Source: Verrucomicrobiaceae bacterium
GTDB lineage: Bacteria; Verrucomicrobiota; Verrucomicrobiia; Verrucomicrobiales; Verrucomicrobiaceae
Assembly (NCBI GenBank): GCA_016795465.1
Contig: JAEUHK010000106.1
Span: 1-64,000 of the forward strand
Length of the DNA: 64,000 nucleotides
Direction: 5' to 3'
The position numbers and the translations under genes were made by a program. The notes under the pieces were generated by a model. It was not told the DNA's origin, did no database searches, and was given only the letters and a program-made list of their open reading frames with translations. Shown here in pieces: positions 7,401-16,475 of this stretch. The first letter of the stretch is position 1. Each line of letters starts with the position of its first letter.

Positions 7401-10400
7401 ATGCCCGCACTCCCCACATCTCTTCGCAATTCCTTGGAGTCCACCATCAAGGCCGCTCGTCGTGAGGCGGAGGCGGGTGCTCGGGCGGCTTTGGCTTATC
7501 TGGGGGTGGCGGAGGCGGAGCCGGGGAGTCATTTGTCACCTGAGCAGCGGAAGCTGAGGACACGGTTGCGGGCTCATGCGGCGCAGTTGGGGGATGGGCA
7601 AAGGGGGCGGGCGTTTACGTCCCTTCGCAGGCTGGAGCATGAGACGGCTTATGAGCATTGGCACCGCATGTTGTTTGCTCGCTTCCTCGCGGAGAATGAG
7701 TTGCTTCTAGAGCCTGGTGGCATGGCGATTTCGTTGGAGGAGGCTTCCGAGCTGGCCGCCGAGGAGAAGATGGACCTCTGGGCTTATGCGGCGCGGTGTG
7801 CTCAGGTCATGCTGCCGCAGGTGTTTCGGGCGGATGATCCCGTGCTAGCCATCGAGCTGCCGCGTGAGCATCGCACGGCTATCGAGAGGCTGGTGCAGGA
7901 TCTTCCGGCAACTGTGTTCACGGCGGATGATGCCTTGGGTTGGGTCTATCAGTTCTGGCGTGCAGATGAGAAAGAGGCGGTGAACAAGGCGGGAGATAAG
8001 ATCAATGCCGACACCATCTCCGCCGTCACCCAGCTCTTCACAGAGCACTACATGGTGGAGTTTCTGCTGCACAATACCTTGGGTGGTTGGTGGGCAGCAC
8101 GCCGGATGAAGGAAGACGGCGCAAAGCAGACCTTCGCCTCTGAAGCCGAAGCCCGTTCCGCTTTTGCTGTGCCTGGTGTGGAGTGGACTTACCTGCGCTT
8201 TATTCAGGATGAGGCTACCGGGACCTTCAGCCTGCCGTCGTCATCGCAATTCCCTGGCTGGCCGGATCGGGTGCGAGAGCTGCGCTTGCTTGATCCCTGC
8301 TGCGGCTCCGGACATTTCCTGGTGGCCCTGCTGCCCATCCTCGTGGCGCTGTTGCGGGAACAGGAGAAACTCACTGTGCAGGAGGCCATCCATGTCGTGC
8401 TGGCAGACATGCTGCATGGTCTGGAGCTGGATGCGAGGTGTTCCCAGCTTGCGGCTTTTAATGTGGCGTTTGCTGCCTGGAAGCTGGCAGGTGAGGTCTT
8501 CACGCTTCCGTCACTGAGCATTGCCTGCTGCGGCATCGCACCGAATGCGGATCGCAATGACTGGCTGAACCTCGCGGCCAAGCTGACTCCCGGAGATCCT
8601 CTCGCGGCCAACCGAGACCTGCTAGGCACCTCCGAGCAACCCGCGCTCCTGGATGCGCGTCTCGCCGCTGGTCTAGGCAGGCTCTACGATCTCTTCAGCA
8701 AAGCCCCTGATCTTGGATCACTGCTCAATCCTGCTTCCGCCCTCAATCAATCGGCGGATCTATTTCAGGCACAGTTTGAAAGTCTGGCGGGCTTGCTGAC
8801 CAATGCGTTGTCCCGTGAGGTTTCAGCGAATGCCGAATCGCAGGAGCAAGTCGTGGCTGCCGCTGGCATCGCGAAGGCGGCGGACATGCTCTCCAGCAAG
8901 TTCCATTTAGTCGTGACCAATGTTCCGTATTTGGGACGGGGCAAGCAAGGTGAGGTGCTCAAGCGGCATATCGAGACTCACTATCCGACGGGAAAAGCTG
9001 ATCTCGCCACAGCCTTTGTTTTGCGATGCTTAGAGTTTTGCGATCATGGAGGCACCACAGCCTTGGTGACACCGCAGAATTGGTTATTTCTTGGAAGCTA
9101 CAAGGATATGCGTGAGTCCCTCCTCGCCAAACAAACATGGAATTGCGTCGCGCGATTAGGACATGGAGCTTTTGAGACCATCGGTGGTCAAGTTGTGAAT
9201 GTGGCCTTGCTGAGTATATCGCAAACAGGCCCCGGCGCGACGGTCGTAATTGCAGGATTGGACGTTTCCAGCTCAAAATCGGCGGACGAAAAGGCAACTA
9301 GTCTTCGCTCTCACAGTTCACTCAAGGTCGTAGGTCAGGCGGACCAAATTACGAATCCCGATGCACGCATCGTCATTGGTGAAATGGATCAATCAACCCC
9401 TCTCGGGCGATATGCGAAGTCAACAGAAGGCACGTCAACGGGGGACAATGAAGCATTTCTGCGAAAATCTTGGGAACTTAGAGAGGGGGCAACCGTGCAA
9501 GGGTGGTGCTGCTTCCAAGGCGCTCCCAGCAAGAATGGCACCATCGACGGCCATTGTGACATGATCCCTTGGGAAGATGGCAAAAGCGCAATGTGCCGAA
9601 GCTCCGGTGCCAGGATCCGTGGACACACTGCTTGGAACAAACCTGGGATTTTGATTGGAAGGATGAATCGTTTAACGGTCGGGCCATATGCAGAAGCCCT
9701 CTTTGACAAGAGTTGCATCGTGCTGACGCCGTTTGATCCGTCTCACTTGTCTGCCATTTACAGTTTCTGCGCGTCCCCGCAGTTTGAGTTCGCGGTTCGA
9801 CAACTCGATCAAAAGATGGGGGTTGCAACGACAGTCGCTGAAAAAGTCCCCTTCGACCTCGCCTACTGGCAGCGAGTCGCAGCCGAGAAGTATCCCAACG
9901 GCCTGCCCAAGCCTCACAGCGATGACCCCACGCAATGGCTGTTCTACGGCCATCCGAATCCTGCCCACGCCCATGGTATGATCAATCGGGAGGGAGCGGT
10001 GCCAGAACCCTCACAATCACTGCACATCGCCCTGGCGCGTCTGCTTGGCTATCGCTGGCCGCGTCAAACGGGTTCCTCCTTTCCCGATTGTCCGGCACTG
10101 GAGGCTGATGGCTTGGAGCCGCATGCGGATGCCGATGGCATCGTCTGCCTGCATGAGATGAAAGGTGAGGAGGCAGCAGCACCGCGACTGCAAAGCCTGC
10201 TGGCAGCAGCCTTTGGCGATGCATGGTCACCGGCCCTGTTGGAGCGCCTGCTGGCAGCCGTGGGCTTTGCAGGCAAGACGCTGGAAGACTGGCTGCGGGA
10301 TGGCTTCTTCAAACAGCACTGTGATCTCTTCCACCAGCGCCCCTTCCTCTGGCATCTCTGGGATGGGCTGCCACGCGGCTTCTCCGCCATCGTGAACTAC

Positions 10401-10913
10401 CATCAACTCGCCGGACCCAACGGTCTGGGACGACGCACCCTGGAAAAGCTGACTTACAACGTGCTGGGTGACTGGATCAGCCGCCAACAAGACGGTGTGC
10501 GCCAAGGCGTTGGCGGAGCCGATGACAGACTGGCCGCTGCGCTGGAACTCAAGAAGCGCCTGGAAGCCATCCTGCTGGGGGAGCCTCCGCATGATCTCTT
10601 CATCCGCTGGAAACCGCTGCATGAACAACCGCTGGGCTGGGAGCCCGACATCAATGACGGCGTGCGCCTCAACATCCGCCCCTTCATGGCGAACGATCTG
10701 CCTGCTACCAGCAGAGGCCAAAAAGGTGCCGGCATCCTGCGCACCAAGCCCAACATCAAGTGGGAGAAGGATCGCGGCAAGGAACCCGAAAGCAGCCGCC
10801 CGCAAACCGACTTCCCCTGGTTCTGGTCCGCCGATGGCAAGACCTTCACCGGCGACCGTCTCAATGACATCCACCTGCCCCGAGCACAGAAGGAGGCGGC
10901 GAGAAAGGCATGA
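7401..10913 (+). CDS. pglX: PglX, BREX adenine-specific DNA methyltransferase
   Basis: 1170 residues from ATG 7401; an in-frame ATG at 7356 lies inside the TIR gene and is rejected. The SAM-binding motif I is DPCCGSGHF near residue 297, and the catalytic motif IV reads TNVPYL near residue 505, where the family consensus is NPPY. The C-terminal half is the target-recognition and BREX-specific region. In BREX, PglX methylates an adenine in a nonpalindromic site to mark host DNA, and unmodified phage DNA is excluded. Its stop overlaps the next start by 4 bases. The Pro-to-Val change in motif IV is seen in some large methylases and probably keeps activity, but this is not proven. Confidence 0.92.
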   Translation: MPALPTSLRNSLESTIKAARREAEAGARAALAYLGVAEAEPGSHLSPEQRKLRTRLRAHAAQLGDGQRGRAFTSLRRLEHETAYEHWHRMLFARFLAENELLLEPGGMAISLEEASELAAEEKMDLWAYAARCAQVMLPQVFRADDPVLAIELPREHRTAIERLVQDLPATVFTADDALGWVYQFWRADEKEAVNKAGDKINADTISAVTQLFTEHYMVEFLLHNTLGGWWAARRMKEDGAKQTFASEAEARSAFAVPGVEWTYLRFIQDEATGTFSLPSSSQFPGWPDRVRELRLLDPCCGSGHFLVALLPILVALLREQEKLTVQEAIHVVLADMLHGLELDARCSQLAAFNVAFAAWKLAGEVFTLPSLSIACCGIAPNADRNDWLNLAAKLTPGDPLAANRDLLGTSEQPALLDARLAAGLGRLYDLFSKAPDLGSLLNPASALNQSADLFQAQFESLAGLLTNALSREVSANAESQEQVVAAAGIAKAADMLSSKFHLVVTNVPYLGRGKQGEVLKRHIETHYPTGKADLATAFVLRCLEFCDHGGTTALVTPQNWLFLGSYKDMRESLLAKQTWNCVARLGHGAFETIGGQVVNVALLSISQTGPGATVVIAGLDVSSSKSADEKATSLRSHSSLKVVGQADQITNPDARIVIGEMDQSTPLGRYAKSTEGTSTGDNEAFLRKSWELREGATVQGWCCFQGAPSKNGTIDGHCDMIPWEDGKSAMCRSSGARIRGHTAWNKPGILIGRMNRLTVGPYAEALFDKSCIVLTPFDPSHLSAIYSFCASPQFEFAVRQLDQKMGVATTVAEKVPFDLAYWQRVAAEKYPNGLPKPHSDDPTQWLFYGHPNPAHAHGMINREGAVPEPSQSLHIALARLLGYRWPRQTGSSFPDCPALEADGLEPHADADGIVCLHEMKGEEAAAPRLQSLLAAAFGDAWSPALLERLLAAVGFAGKTLEDWLRDGFFKQHCDLFHQRPFLWHLWDGLPRGFSAIVNYHQLAGPNGLGRRTLEKLTYNVLGDWISRQQDGVRQGVGGADDRLAAALELKKRLEAILLGEPPHDLFIRWKPLHEQPLGWEPDINDGVRLNIRPFMANDLPATSRGQKGAGILRTKPNIKWEKDRGKEPESSRPQTDFPWFWSADGKTFTGDRLNDIHLPRAQKEAARKA

Positions 10914-12046
10914 ACCTCGACGAACACTATTTCCGCTACTACGCGCCTCTGGTGGAGGAATTCCTCACTGAGGTGCGTGACCTGGAACATCCCAGTCTTG
11001 AAGACGTCAAAAAGGCCGGTGTTCCAGAGCCGCACTTTCCGTTGTTCGGGCCAGGCTATGAGAAATCTGCCTTACGGCTGGTGATCGTGGGTCAAGACAC
11101 GGCCTACTGGGGAGATCTGCGTGAGTTCATCGCTGAGGAGACAAAACAGCCGGGAAGCAAGTTGGCCGGGGCATTAGCTGAGTTCCGCACCCATGTGTTC
11201 ACAGGCTGGGGCAAACAGCGGCAGACCTTTTGGGGATTCGCCATGATGCTGCTGGCCGCCCTTCATGGTCAACAGGACTGGGGTTTGATGAAACAGGGCA
11301 AGATGGCGGAGATCTTGGACTCCTTCGCCTGGGCAGAAGGCAACGCCGTGGAACTCTATACCAGCACGGCCAAGGGCCACAAGGTGCCTTGGGCCTATTG
11401 GGAAAAGGTGAGACAAGCCGGGGAGCGATTCAACCGTGTGCGGCACCTGGTGGAGACACTGCGCCCGCATGTGGTGCTGGTGCTGTATCGTGGGCTGAAT
11501 GTGCCCCGCTACTTTGAAGGCTGTCCGTATGAGAAAGTGGGAGGTGATGGCAGACTGACCCACTACCGCCTGACTGAAGCGGGAGTGGATGTGTTTCACG
11601 CACCCCATCCCCGAAGCATGAACATCATCGAGGGGACAGACTACTTCTGCACCAAGCTGCGCGAGATCCTTGCCCAACACCGCATTCTGACGCCTTTCCC
11701 CGAGTTCCTGCAAGGTCAGGAAGGCGCGCAGGACGTGATGAGTTTCCTGCATGAACGCTCGCCCGTCCGCAGTGCGGACTTCGACAAGTATGCCTTCGTG
11801 GCCTGGGTGGCTGATGAGCTGAGGAAACGTGACACCTTCATGTCTGTGCCGGCGCTGATGGATCTGGTAAACCGCAAAGGCTACACGACCAACTACGGAA
11901 CCCCCTTCAGCGGAGGGCGTGGCAGCTTCCGCCTCGTCAGTGGCACCTATCACCGGATGGTAGCCATGGGCAGACAAGATCAGGCCCACAACATCGCCGT
12001 GGCCTTCCGACGCCCCAATTTTGAATATGCTTACGAGGTGGAGTGA
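10910..12046 (+). CDS. Uracil-DNA-glycosylase-superfamily-like protein in BREX
   Basis: 378 residues, lying between pglX and pglZ with overlaps at both ends. Residues 55-68 (LRLVIVGQDTAYWG) resemble motif 1 of uracil-DNA glycosylases (GQDPYHG), with the catalytic Asp position kept at Asp63. VFHAPHPRSMN around 229-238 resembles the DNA-intercalating HPSP motif 3. The spacing of about 170 residues is compatible with the fold. Residues about 290-360 look like a separate small winged-helix-like domain. The normal type 1 operon has no such gene. It may read or process modified or uracil-containing phage DNA; this is inference from motif resemblance and position. Confidence 0.55.
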   Translation: MNLDEHYFRYYAPLVEEFLTEVRDLEHPSLEDVKKAGVPEPHFPLFGPGYEKSALRLVIVGQDTAYWGDLREFIAEETKQPGSKLAGALAEFRTHVFTGWGKQRQTFWGFAMMLLAALHGQQDWGLMKQGKMAEILDSFAWAEGNAVELYTSTAKGHKVPWAYWEKVRQAGERFNRVRHLVETLRPHVVLVLYRGLNVPRYFEGCPYEKVGGDGRLTHYRLTEAGVDVFHAPHPRSMNIIEGTDYFCTKLREILAQHRILTPFPEFLQGQEGAQDVMSFLHERSPVRSADFDKYAFVAWVADELRKRDTFMSVPALMDLVNRKGYTTNYGTPFSGGRGSFRLVSGTYHRMVAMGRQDQAHNIAVAFRRPNFEYAYEVE

Positions 12047-12063
12047 CCTCTCTGACAACCACC

Positions 12064-14367
12064 ATGACCCTGCTCGACGCTCTTCAATCCCAATTCCGCC
12101 ACGCCGCCCGCCATAGCCCAGGCGAGGTGCCGCCGATATGCGTAGTGTGGTGTGATCCCGACCGCCAGTTTACGGCTGCCTTGCCTGCTCTGCGTGCGCG
12201 TTTGCCAGAGTTTCTCACGTTGGGGGACTGGGATGCCGGGAAGCGCACAGGGCCTGGCTTTTGGATTCGTCTGGCGATTGATCGTCAGCGTCCTGAAGCC
12301 CAGTTCCCTGTAGATGCGATACCTGTGGTCTATTTGCCCGGCATCGCACGCTCTGAGCTGCGTGCAGGGGATGACTGCCCGGATAGCTGGAAGCCGCTGG
12401 TGGATCTACTCAATCGAGGAACAGCTTGGACGCAGATCAATGGCAAAGACTGGACTTTGGAAGCACTGCTGGTGGCGAAAGAAGTGGGCCTGCATCTGGA
12501 CGTGGCTCGCGATGAACGCACCCGACGTGCAGCTCTCGGTGCATTGACCGCGCTGCTAACAACCTCTTTGGATGCCCTCAAAAACAAGCGCCTGGAAGCC
12601 GAGGATTTCGACAAGCTCATGATCGCGGACACGCCACGGGACCTGCTCTCATGGCTGAGCGACCCCAGCCTGCGCCAGCAATGGGATGAAGCACGTTGGA
12701 AGGCATTCTGCTCAAGATGTCAGGCTGACTATGGCTGGCACCCAGAGAAGGATGGTGCCCTGGAGGCTGGAACGCGACTTGGGCAGCGAGCAGGAAACTG
12801 GAAAGGACTGTGGGAGCGCTTTTGTGAAGCGCCAGCGATTTACCCCGGTCTGCCAGACCTGCTGCGCAAAGCGCAACCGAACGAACTGGCACTGGACGCT
12901 GAACCTTGGCCCAAAGAAAACGACAAGGCTGAAGCAGCGCTGCGCCAAGCCTTGTCTGAACTGAGCACGGTATCTGTCCAAGATGCTCGCTTGAGAATCA
13001 AGAAGCTGGAGGCTGAGCACGGAATGCGTCGGGCGTGGCCCTGGACTCAACTTGGACTTTCGCCACTGGCTGAGACACTCAAGCACCTCACGAGCTTGGC
13101 TGTATCTACAGCAGAGGCAGTTGGCGGAGAGACCCTCGATGCCATGGGACAGCGGTATGCTGATGATGGCTGGAAGGCTGATGAGGCTGCATTGCTCGCC
13201 CTGTGCGTAGCCCGCAGCGCGGCCGACCTAAAAGCCATCGAGATAGCGGTGCATGCTCTCTACCGCCCCTGGCTGGAAGCTGCCGCACTTCGCTTTCAAC
13301 AACTGGCAGGAGCGATGGCCTTTCCTCCTGCGCAACCTGTGATCACCGCATCATCTGGAGAATGTGTGTTGTTCGTCGATGGGTTGCGATTTGACCTTGC
13401 TCGGGAGCTGGCACGCCTCGCGGAAGCATCCGGCCTTAAGTGCGATCTAGGACGACGCTGGGCAGGGCTTCCGTCCGTCACAGCAACGGCCAAGCCCTAT
13501 GTGATGCCGGTGGCTGAACAAGTGAGTGGAACCAAACTGGGGGACACATTCGAGCCCATCATTTCTGCAACAGCCCAACCAGCCCGTGCAGCATCACTGC
13601 GTAAACTCGCCGAAGTAGCAGGCTATCAAGTGCTCCTCCAGGACGACACGGGCAATCCCGAGAAGGCCGATGCCCGCGCATGGGCTGAGTTTGGCGAAAT
13701 TGACCATCATGGTCATGCCCACGGTGCCAAGCTTGCCCGACATGTTGCCACGGAGGTTCAGGCCGTTCTCGAACGTGTGCAGTCTCTAATCGGCGCCGGA
13801 TGGAAGCTCGTTCGTGTTGTCACAGATCATGGATGGCTCCTGCTGCCCGGCGGACTTCCAAAGGTGGACCTTCCCAAGTATCTCACCGGCACCCGCTGGT
13901 CTCGCTGTGCGGTCATGAAAGATCATGCACACGTCTCAACACCACTCGCAGCCTGGACTTGGAATCCTCACGAGAGCTTTGCCTATCCTCCCGGAATCGC
14001 CTGTTTTGGCGAAGGAAATGAATATGCCCACGGAGGACTGAGCCTCCAAGAGTGCTTGGTCCCCGTCTTGAGTGTTGCTGGAAACGGCGCTGCGAATGTG
14101 TCTGCAAGGATCACTGAGGCCAAATGGAAGGGGCTTCGATGCCATGCCCTTGTCGCTCCACACCTAGACGGGCTTTCTGTGGATTTACGCACGAAAACTG
14201 GCGACGCGGCCACCACGCTCATCGGCAAGCCCAAATCGGTTCAAGCAGGGCGAGCTAGCCTTCTCGTCGCCGATGACAGCAAAATGGGAGACAGCGCGAG
14301 TCTGGTCCTCCTCGACCCCGAAGGCCGGGTCGTTTCCAAAATGCCAACCATCATTGGTGACATCTGA
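12064..14367 (+). CDS. pglZ: PglZ, BREX alkaline-phosphatase-superfamily protein
   Basis: 767 residues from ATG 12064; a GTG at 12043 that overlaps the upstream stop is an alternative. The C-terminal half carries the PglZ domain: CVLFVDGLRFDLARE near residue 432 supplies the first metal-binding Asp, and VTDHGWLLLPGG near 582 the Asp-His pair of the alkaline phosphatase fold. PglZ is one of the two genes present in every BREX type and is required for methylation and exclusion; its substrate is uncertain. It precedes brxL by 20 bases. Confidence 0.92.
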   Translation: MTLLDALQSQFRHAARHSPGEVPPICVVWCDPDRQFTAALPALRARLPEFLTLGDWDAGKRTGPGFWIRLAIDRQRPEAQFPVDAIPVVYLPGIARSELRAGDDCPDSWKPLVDLLNRGTAWTQINGKDWTLEALLVAKEVGLHLDVARDERTRRAALGALTALLTTSLDALKNKRLEAEDFDKLMIADTPRDLLSWLSDPSLRQQWDEARWKAFCSRCQADYGWHPEKDGALEAGTRLGQRAGNWKGLWERFCEAPAIYPGLPDLLRKAQPNELALDAEPWPKENDKAEAALRQALSELSTVSVQDARLRIKKLEAEHGMRRAWPWTQLGLSPLAETLKHLTSLAVSTAEAVGGETLDAMGQRYADDGWKADEAALLALCVARSAADLKAIEIAVHALYRPWLEAAALRFQQLAGAMAFPPAQPVITASSGECVLFVDGLRFDLARELARLAEASGLKCDLGRRWAGLPSVTATAKPYVMPVAEQVSGTKLGDTFEPIISATAQPARAASLRKLAEVAGYQVLLQDDTGNPEKADARAWAEFGEIDHHGHAHGAKLARHVATEVQAVLERVQSLIGAGWKLVRVVTDHGWLLLPGGLPKVDLPKYLTGTRWSRCAVMKDHAHVSTPLAAWTWNPHESFAYPPGIACFGEGNEYAHGGLSLQECLVPVLSVAGNGAANVSARITEAKWKGLRCHALVAPHLDGLSVDLRTKTGDAATTLIGKPKSVQAGRASLLVADDSKMGDSASLVLLDPEGRVVSKMPTIIGDI

Positions 14368-14387
14368 CTTTCAAACTCTCTACCTCT

Positions 14388-16433
14388 ATGAATCTCGACT
14401 CCATTGACCGTCTCGCCGCCACCGCATTCGACGGCTATCTCGTCCGCAAAGACCTGGTGCGCAGGTATAGCCGTCAGTTCCCAGTGCCCACTTATGTGGT
14501 GGAGTTCCTCCTGGGAAGGTATTGTGCCACCGTAGATGATACCGAGATCGAGGAAGGTCTTAAAATCGTCCAACGACAACTGGAGGATCGGATTGTTCGC
14601 GAAGGTGAGGCAGAACTCTTCAAGGCCAGGGCACGAGATAAAGGCAGCGAAAAGCTGATCGACATTGTGAAGGCGAGGCTAGATCAGAAGAATGACTGCT
14701 TCCTGGTCGAACTGCCAAGCCTGCAACTCCGTGACGTGCGGATCAGTGACAAGCTGGTGCATGAAAACGAGCGGATGCTGACGGATGGCTTCTATGCCGA
14801 AATCACGCTGAACTACGATGCCACGATGCTGGAGGAGAAGCGCAATCCTTTTGGCATCGAATCACTCAGAGCGATTCAATTGTCGAAGCCTGATGTGCTG
14901 GACGTTCTCAAAAAAGGGCGCGAGCAGTTTAATGCAGAGGAGTGGCAGCAGTTTCTGATCAGATCCATCGGCCTTGAGCCATCGGTACTGTCACCTCGGG
15001 CTCAAATGGTGGCATTGCTGCGCATGGTTCCGTTCGTGGAGCGAAACTACAACATGGTGGAGCTCGGCCCACGCGGCACGGGGAAGAGTCATCTCTTCCA
15101 ACAGATCTCGCCTTATTCACACCTCATCTCTGGCGGAAAGGCGACAGTCGCAAAGATGTTCGTCAACAACGCCTCAGGCCAACGTGGTCTTGTTTGCCAG
15201 TATGACGTGGTGTGCTTCGATGAGGTGTCTGGTGTGTCTTTCGACCAGAAAGATGGCGTCAACATCATGAAAGGATACATGGCCTCCGGCGAGTTCTCCC
15301 GTGGCAAAGAGAGTATCAGAGCCTCAGGTGGCATTGTGATGGTGGGCAATCTGGACCTCGATTTAGAACAACAGCAGCGAGTGGGGCATTTGTTGAGCCC
15401 TCTTCCTGCTGAAATGCGCTCAGACACTGCCTTTATGGATCGTCTGCACGCTTATGTGCCAGGCTGGGATTTCCCCAAACTGAACCCCAACGATCACTTC
15501 ACAAATCACTTTGGTCTGGTGAGCGACTTCTTGAGCGAATGCTGGACTCGTCTTCGCGACGGCAGTCGAATCACCAGCATCCAAGGGCGTGTAAACTGGG
15601 GGGGTGCTTTGAGTGGACGAGACATCGAAGCGGTGAACAAGACCATCAGTGGCCTTGTGAAGCTCCTCTATCCTGATCCCAAGGTTGAAGTGCCGGATGA
15701 GGCTTTAGAGCAGATTGTGAAGTTTGCCCTCGAAGTCCGCCGGCGTGTCAAAGAGCAGCAAAAGCGAATCTTTAAAACCGAGTTTCGCAATAGCCACCTG
15801 AGCTACTTCATGGGTGTCGAAGGTGTCGAACAGTTTGTGGCGACGCCTGAGCTCCACAGTGATGATTCCATCGACACTGATCCGCTTCCTCCTGGTCAAG
15901 TATGGGCCATCAGCCCCGGCAGTGGCGAGTCACCTGCTGGACTCTACCGTATCGAGATCAATTGCGGTCCTGGCAGTGGCGTGAAGATCCTCAACAACCC
16001 CAAGCCCGCCGCTTTTTCTGAGAGCGTTCGATATGCTGAACAGAATCTATACAACCGTGCCAAGGAACTCGTCGGCGACCGTGATGCACGAAGCCATGAG
16101 TTCTCCGTTCAGCTTCGTGCGATGGATGCCGACAAGTCGGGTTCAAGTCTAGGATTGCCAGTTCTCGTGGCGCTAGTGAGTTCTCTCCTTGAACGAAACA
16201 GTAAAGGTGGAGTCATCCTCGCAGGAGCACTGAATCTTGGTGGTTCCGTTGAAATGATTGCGAACCCTGTGGCACTCGCTGAACTGGCTTATGAAAAAGG
16301 AGCAACGACTTTGCTGCTGCCTGTCTCGGCAAGGAAGCAGCTTTTCAGCCTGTCTGACGAGATCGCAACAAAGCTGAACATCGAGTTTTACTCCGAATCT
16401 GTGGACGCTGTGTTCAAGGCGTTGGAGCAGTAA
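14388..16433 (+). CDS. brxL: BrxL, Lon-like AAA+ protease of BREX
   Basis: 681 residues, matching BrxL. An AAA+ core has Walker A GPRGTGKSH at about residues 227-235 and Walker B VVCFDEVS at about 274-282. The C-terminal domain is Lon-like: KSGSSLGLPV near 582 fits the catalytic-serine strand, and the final segment GATTLLLPVSARK fits the Lon fold. In type 1 and 4 BREX, BrxL forms DNA-binding ring oligomers and is needed for phage exclusion but not methylation. It ends the BREX operon; a 42-base A+T-rich gap precedes the Argonaute module. Confidence 0.93.
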   Translation: MNLDSIDRLAATAFDGYLVRKDLVRRYSRQFPVPTYVVEFLLGRYCATVDDTEIEEGLKIVQRQLEDRIVREGEAELFKARARDKGSEKLIDIVKARLDQKNDCFLVELPSLQLRDVRISDKLVHENERMLTDGFYAEITLNYDATMLEEKRNPFGIESLRAIQLSKPDVLDVLKKGREQFNAEEWQQFLIRSIGLEPSVLSPRAQMVALLRMVPFVERNYNMVELGPRGTGKSHLFQQISPYSHLISGGKATVAKMFVNNASGQRGLVCQYDVVCFDEVSGVSFDQKDGVNIMKGYMASGEFSRGKESIRASGGIVMVGNLDLDLEQQQRVGHLLSPLPAEMRSDTAFMDRLHAYVPGWDFPKLNPNDHFTNHFGLVSDFLSECWTRLRDGSRITSIQGRVNWGGALSGRDIEAVNKTISGLVKLLYPDPKVEVPDEALEQIVKFALEVRRRVKEQQKRIFKTEFRNSHLSYFMGVEGVEQFVATPELHSDDSIDTDPLPPGQVWAISPGSGESPAGLYRIEINCGPGSGVKILNNPKPAAFSESVRYAEQNLYNRAKELVGDRDARSHEFSVQLRAMDADKSGSSLGLPVLVALVSSLLERNSKGGVILAGALNLGGSVEMIANPVALAELAYEKGATTLLLPVSARKQLFSLSDEIATKLNIEFYSESVDAVFKALEQ

Positions 16434-16475
16434 GAAACGATTTAGCCGACCATAGAAAATAAAATCCGATCACTC

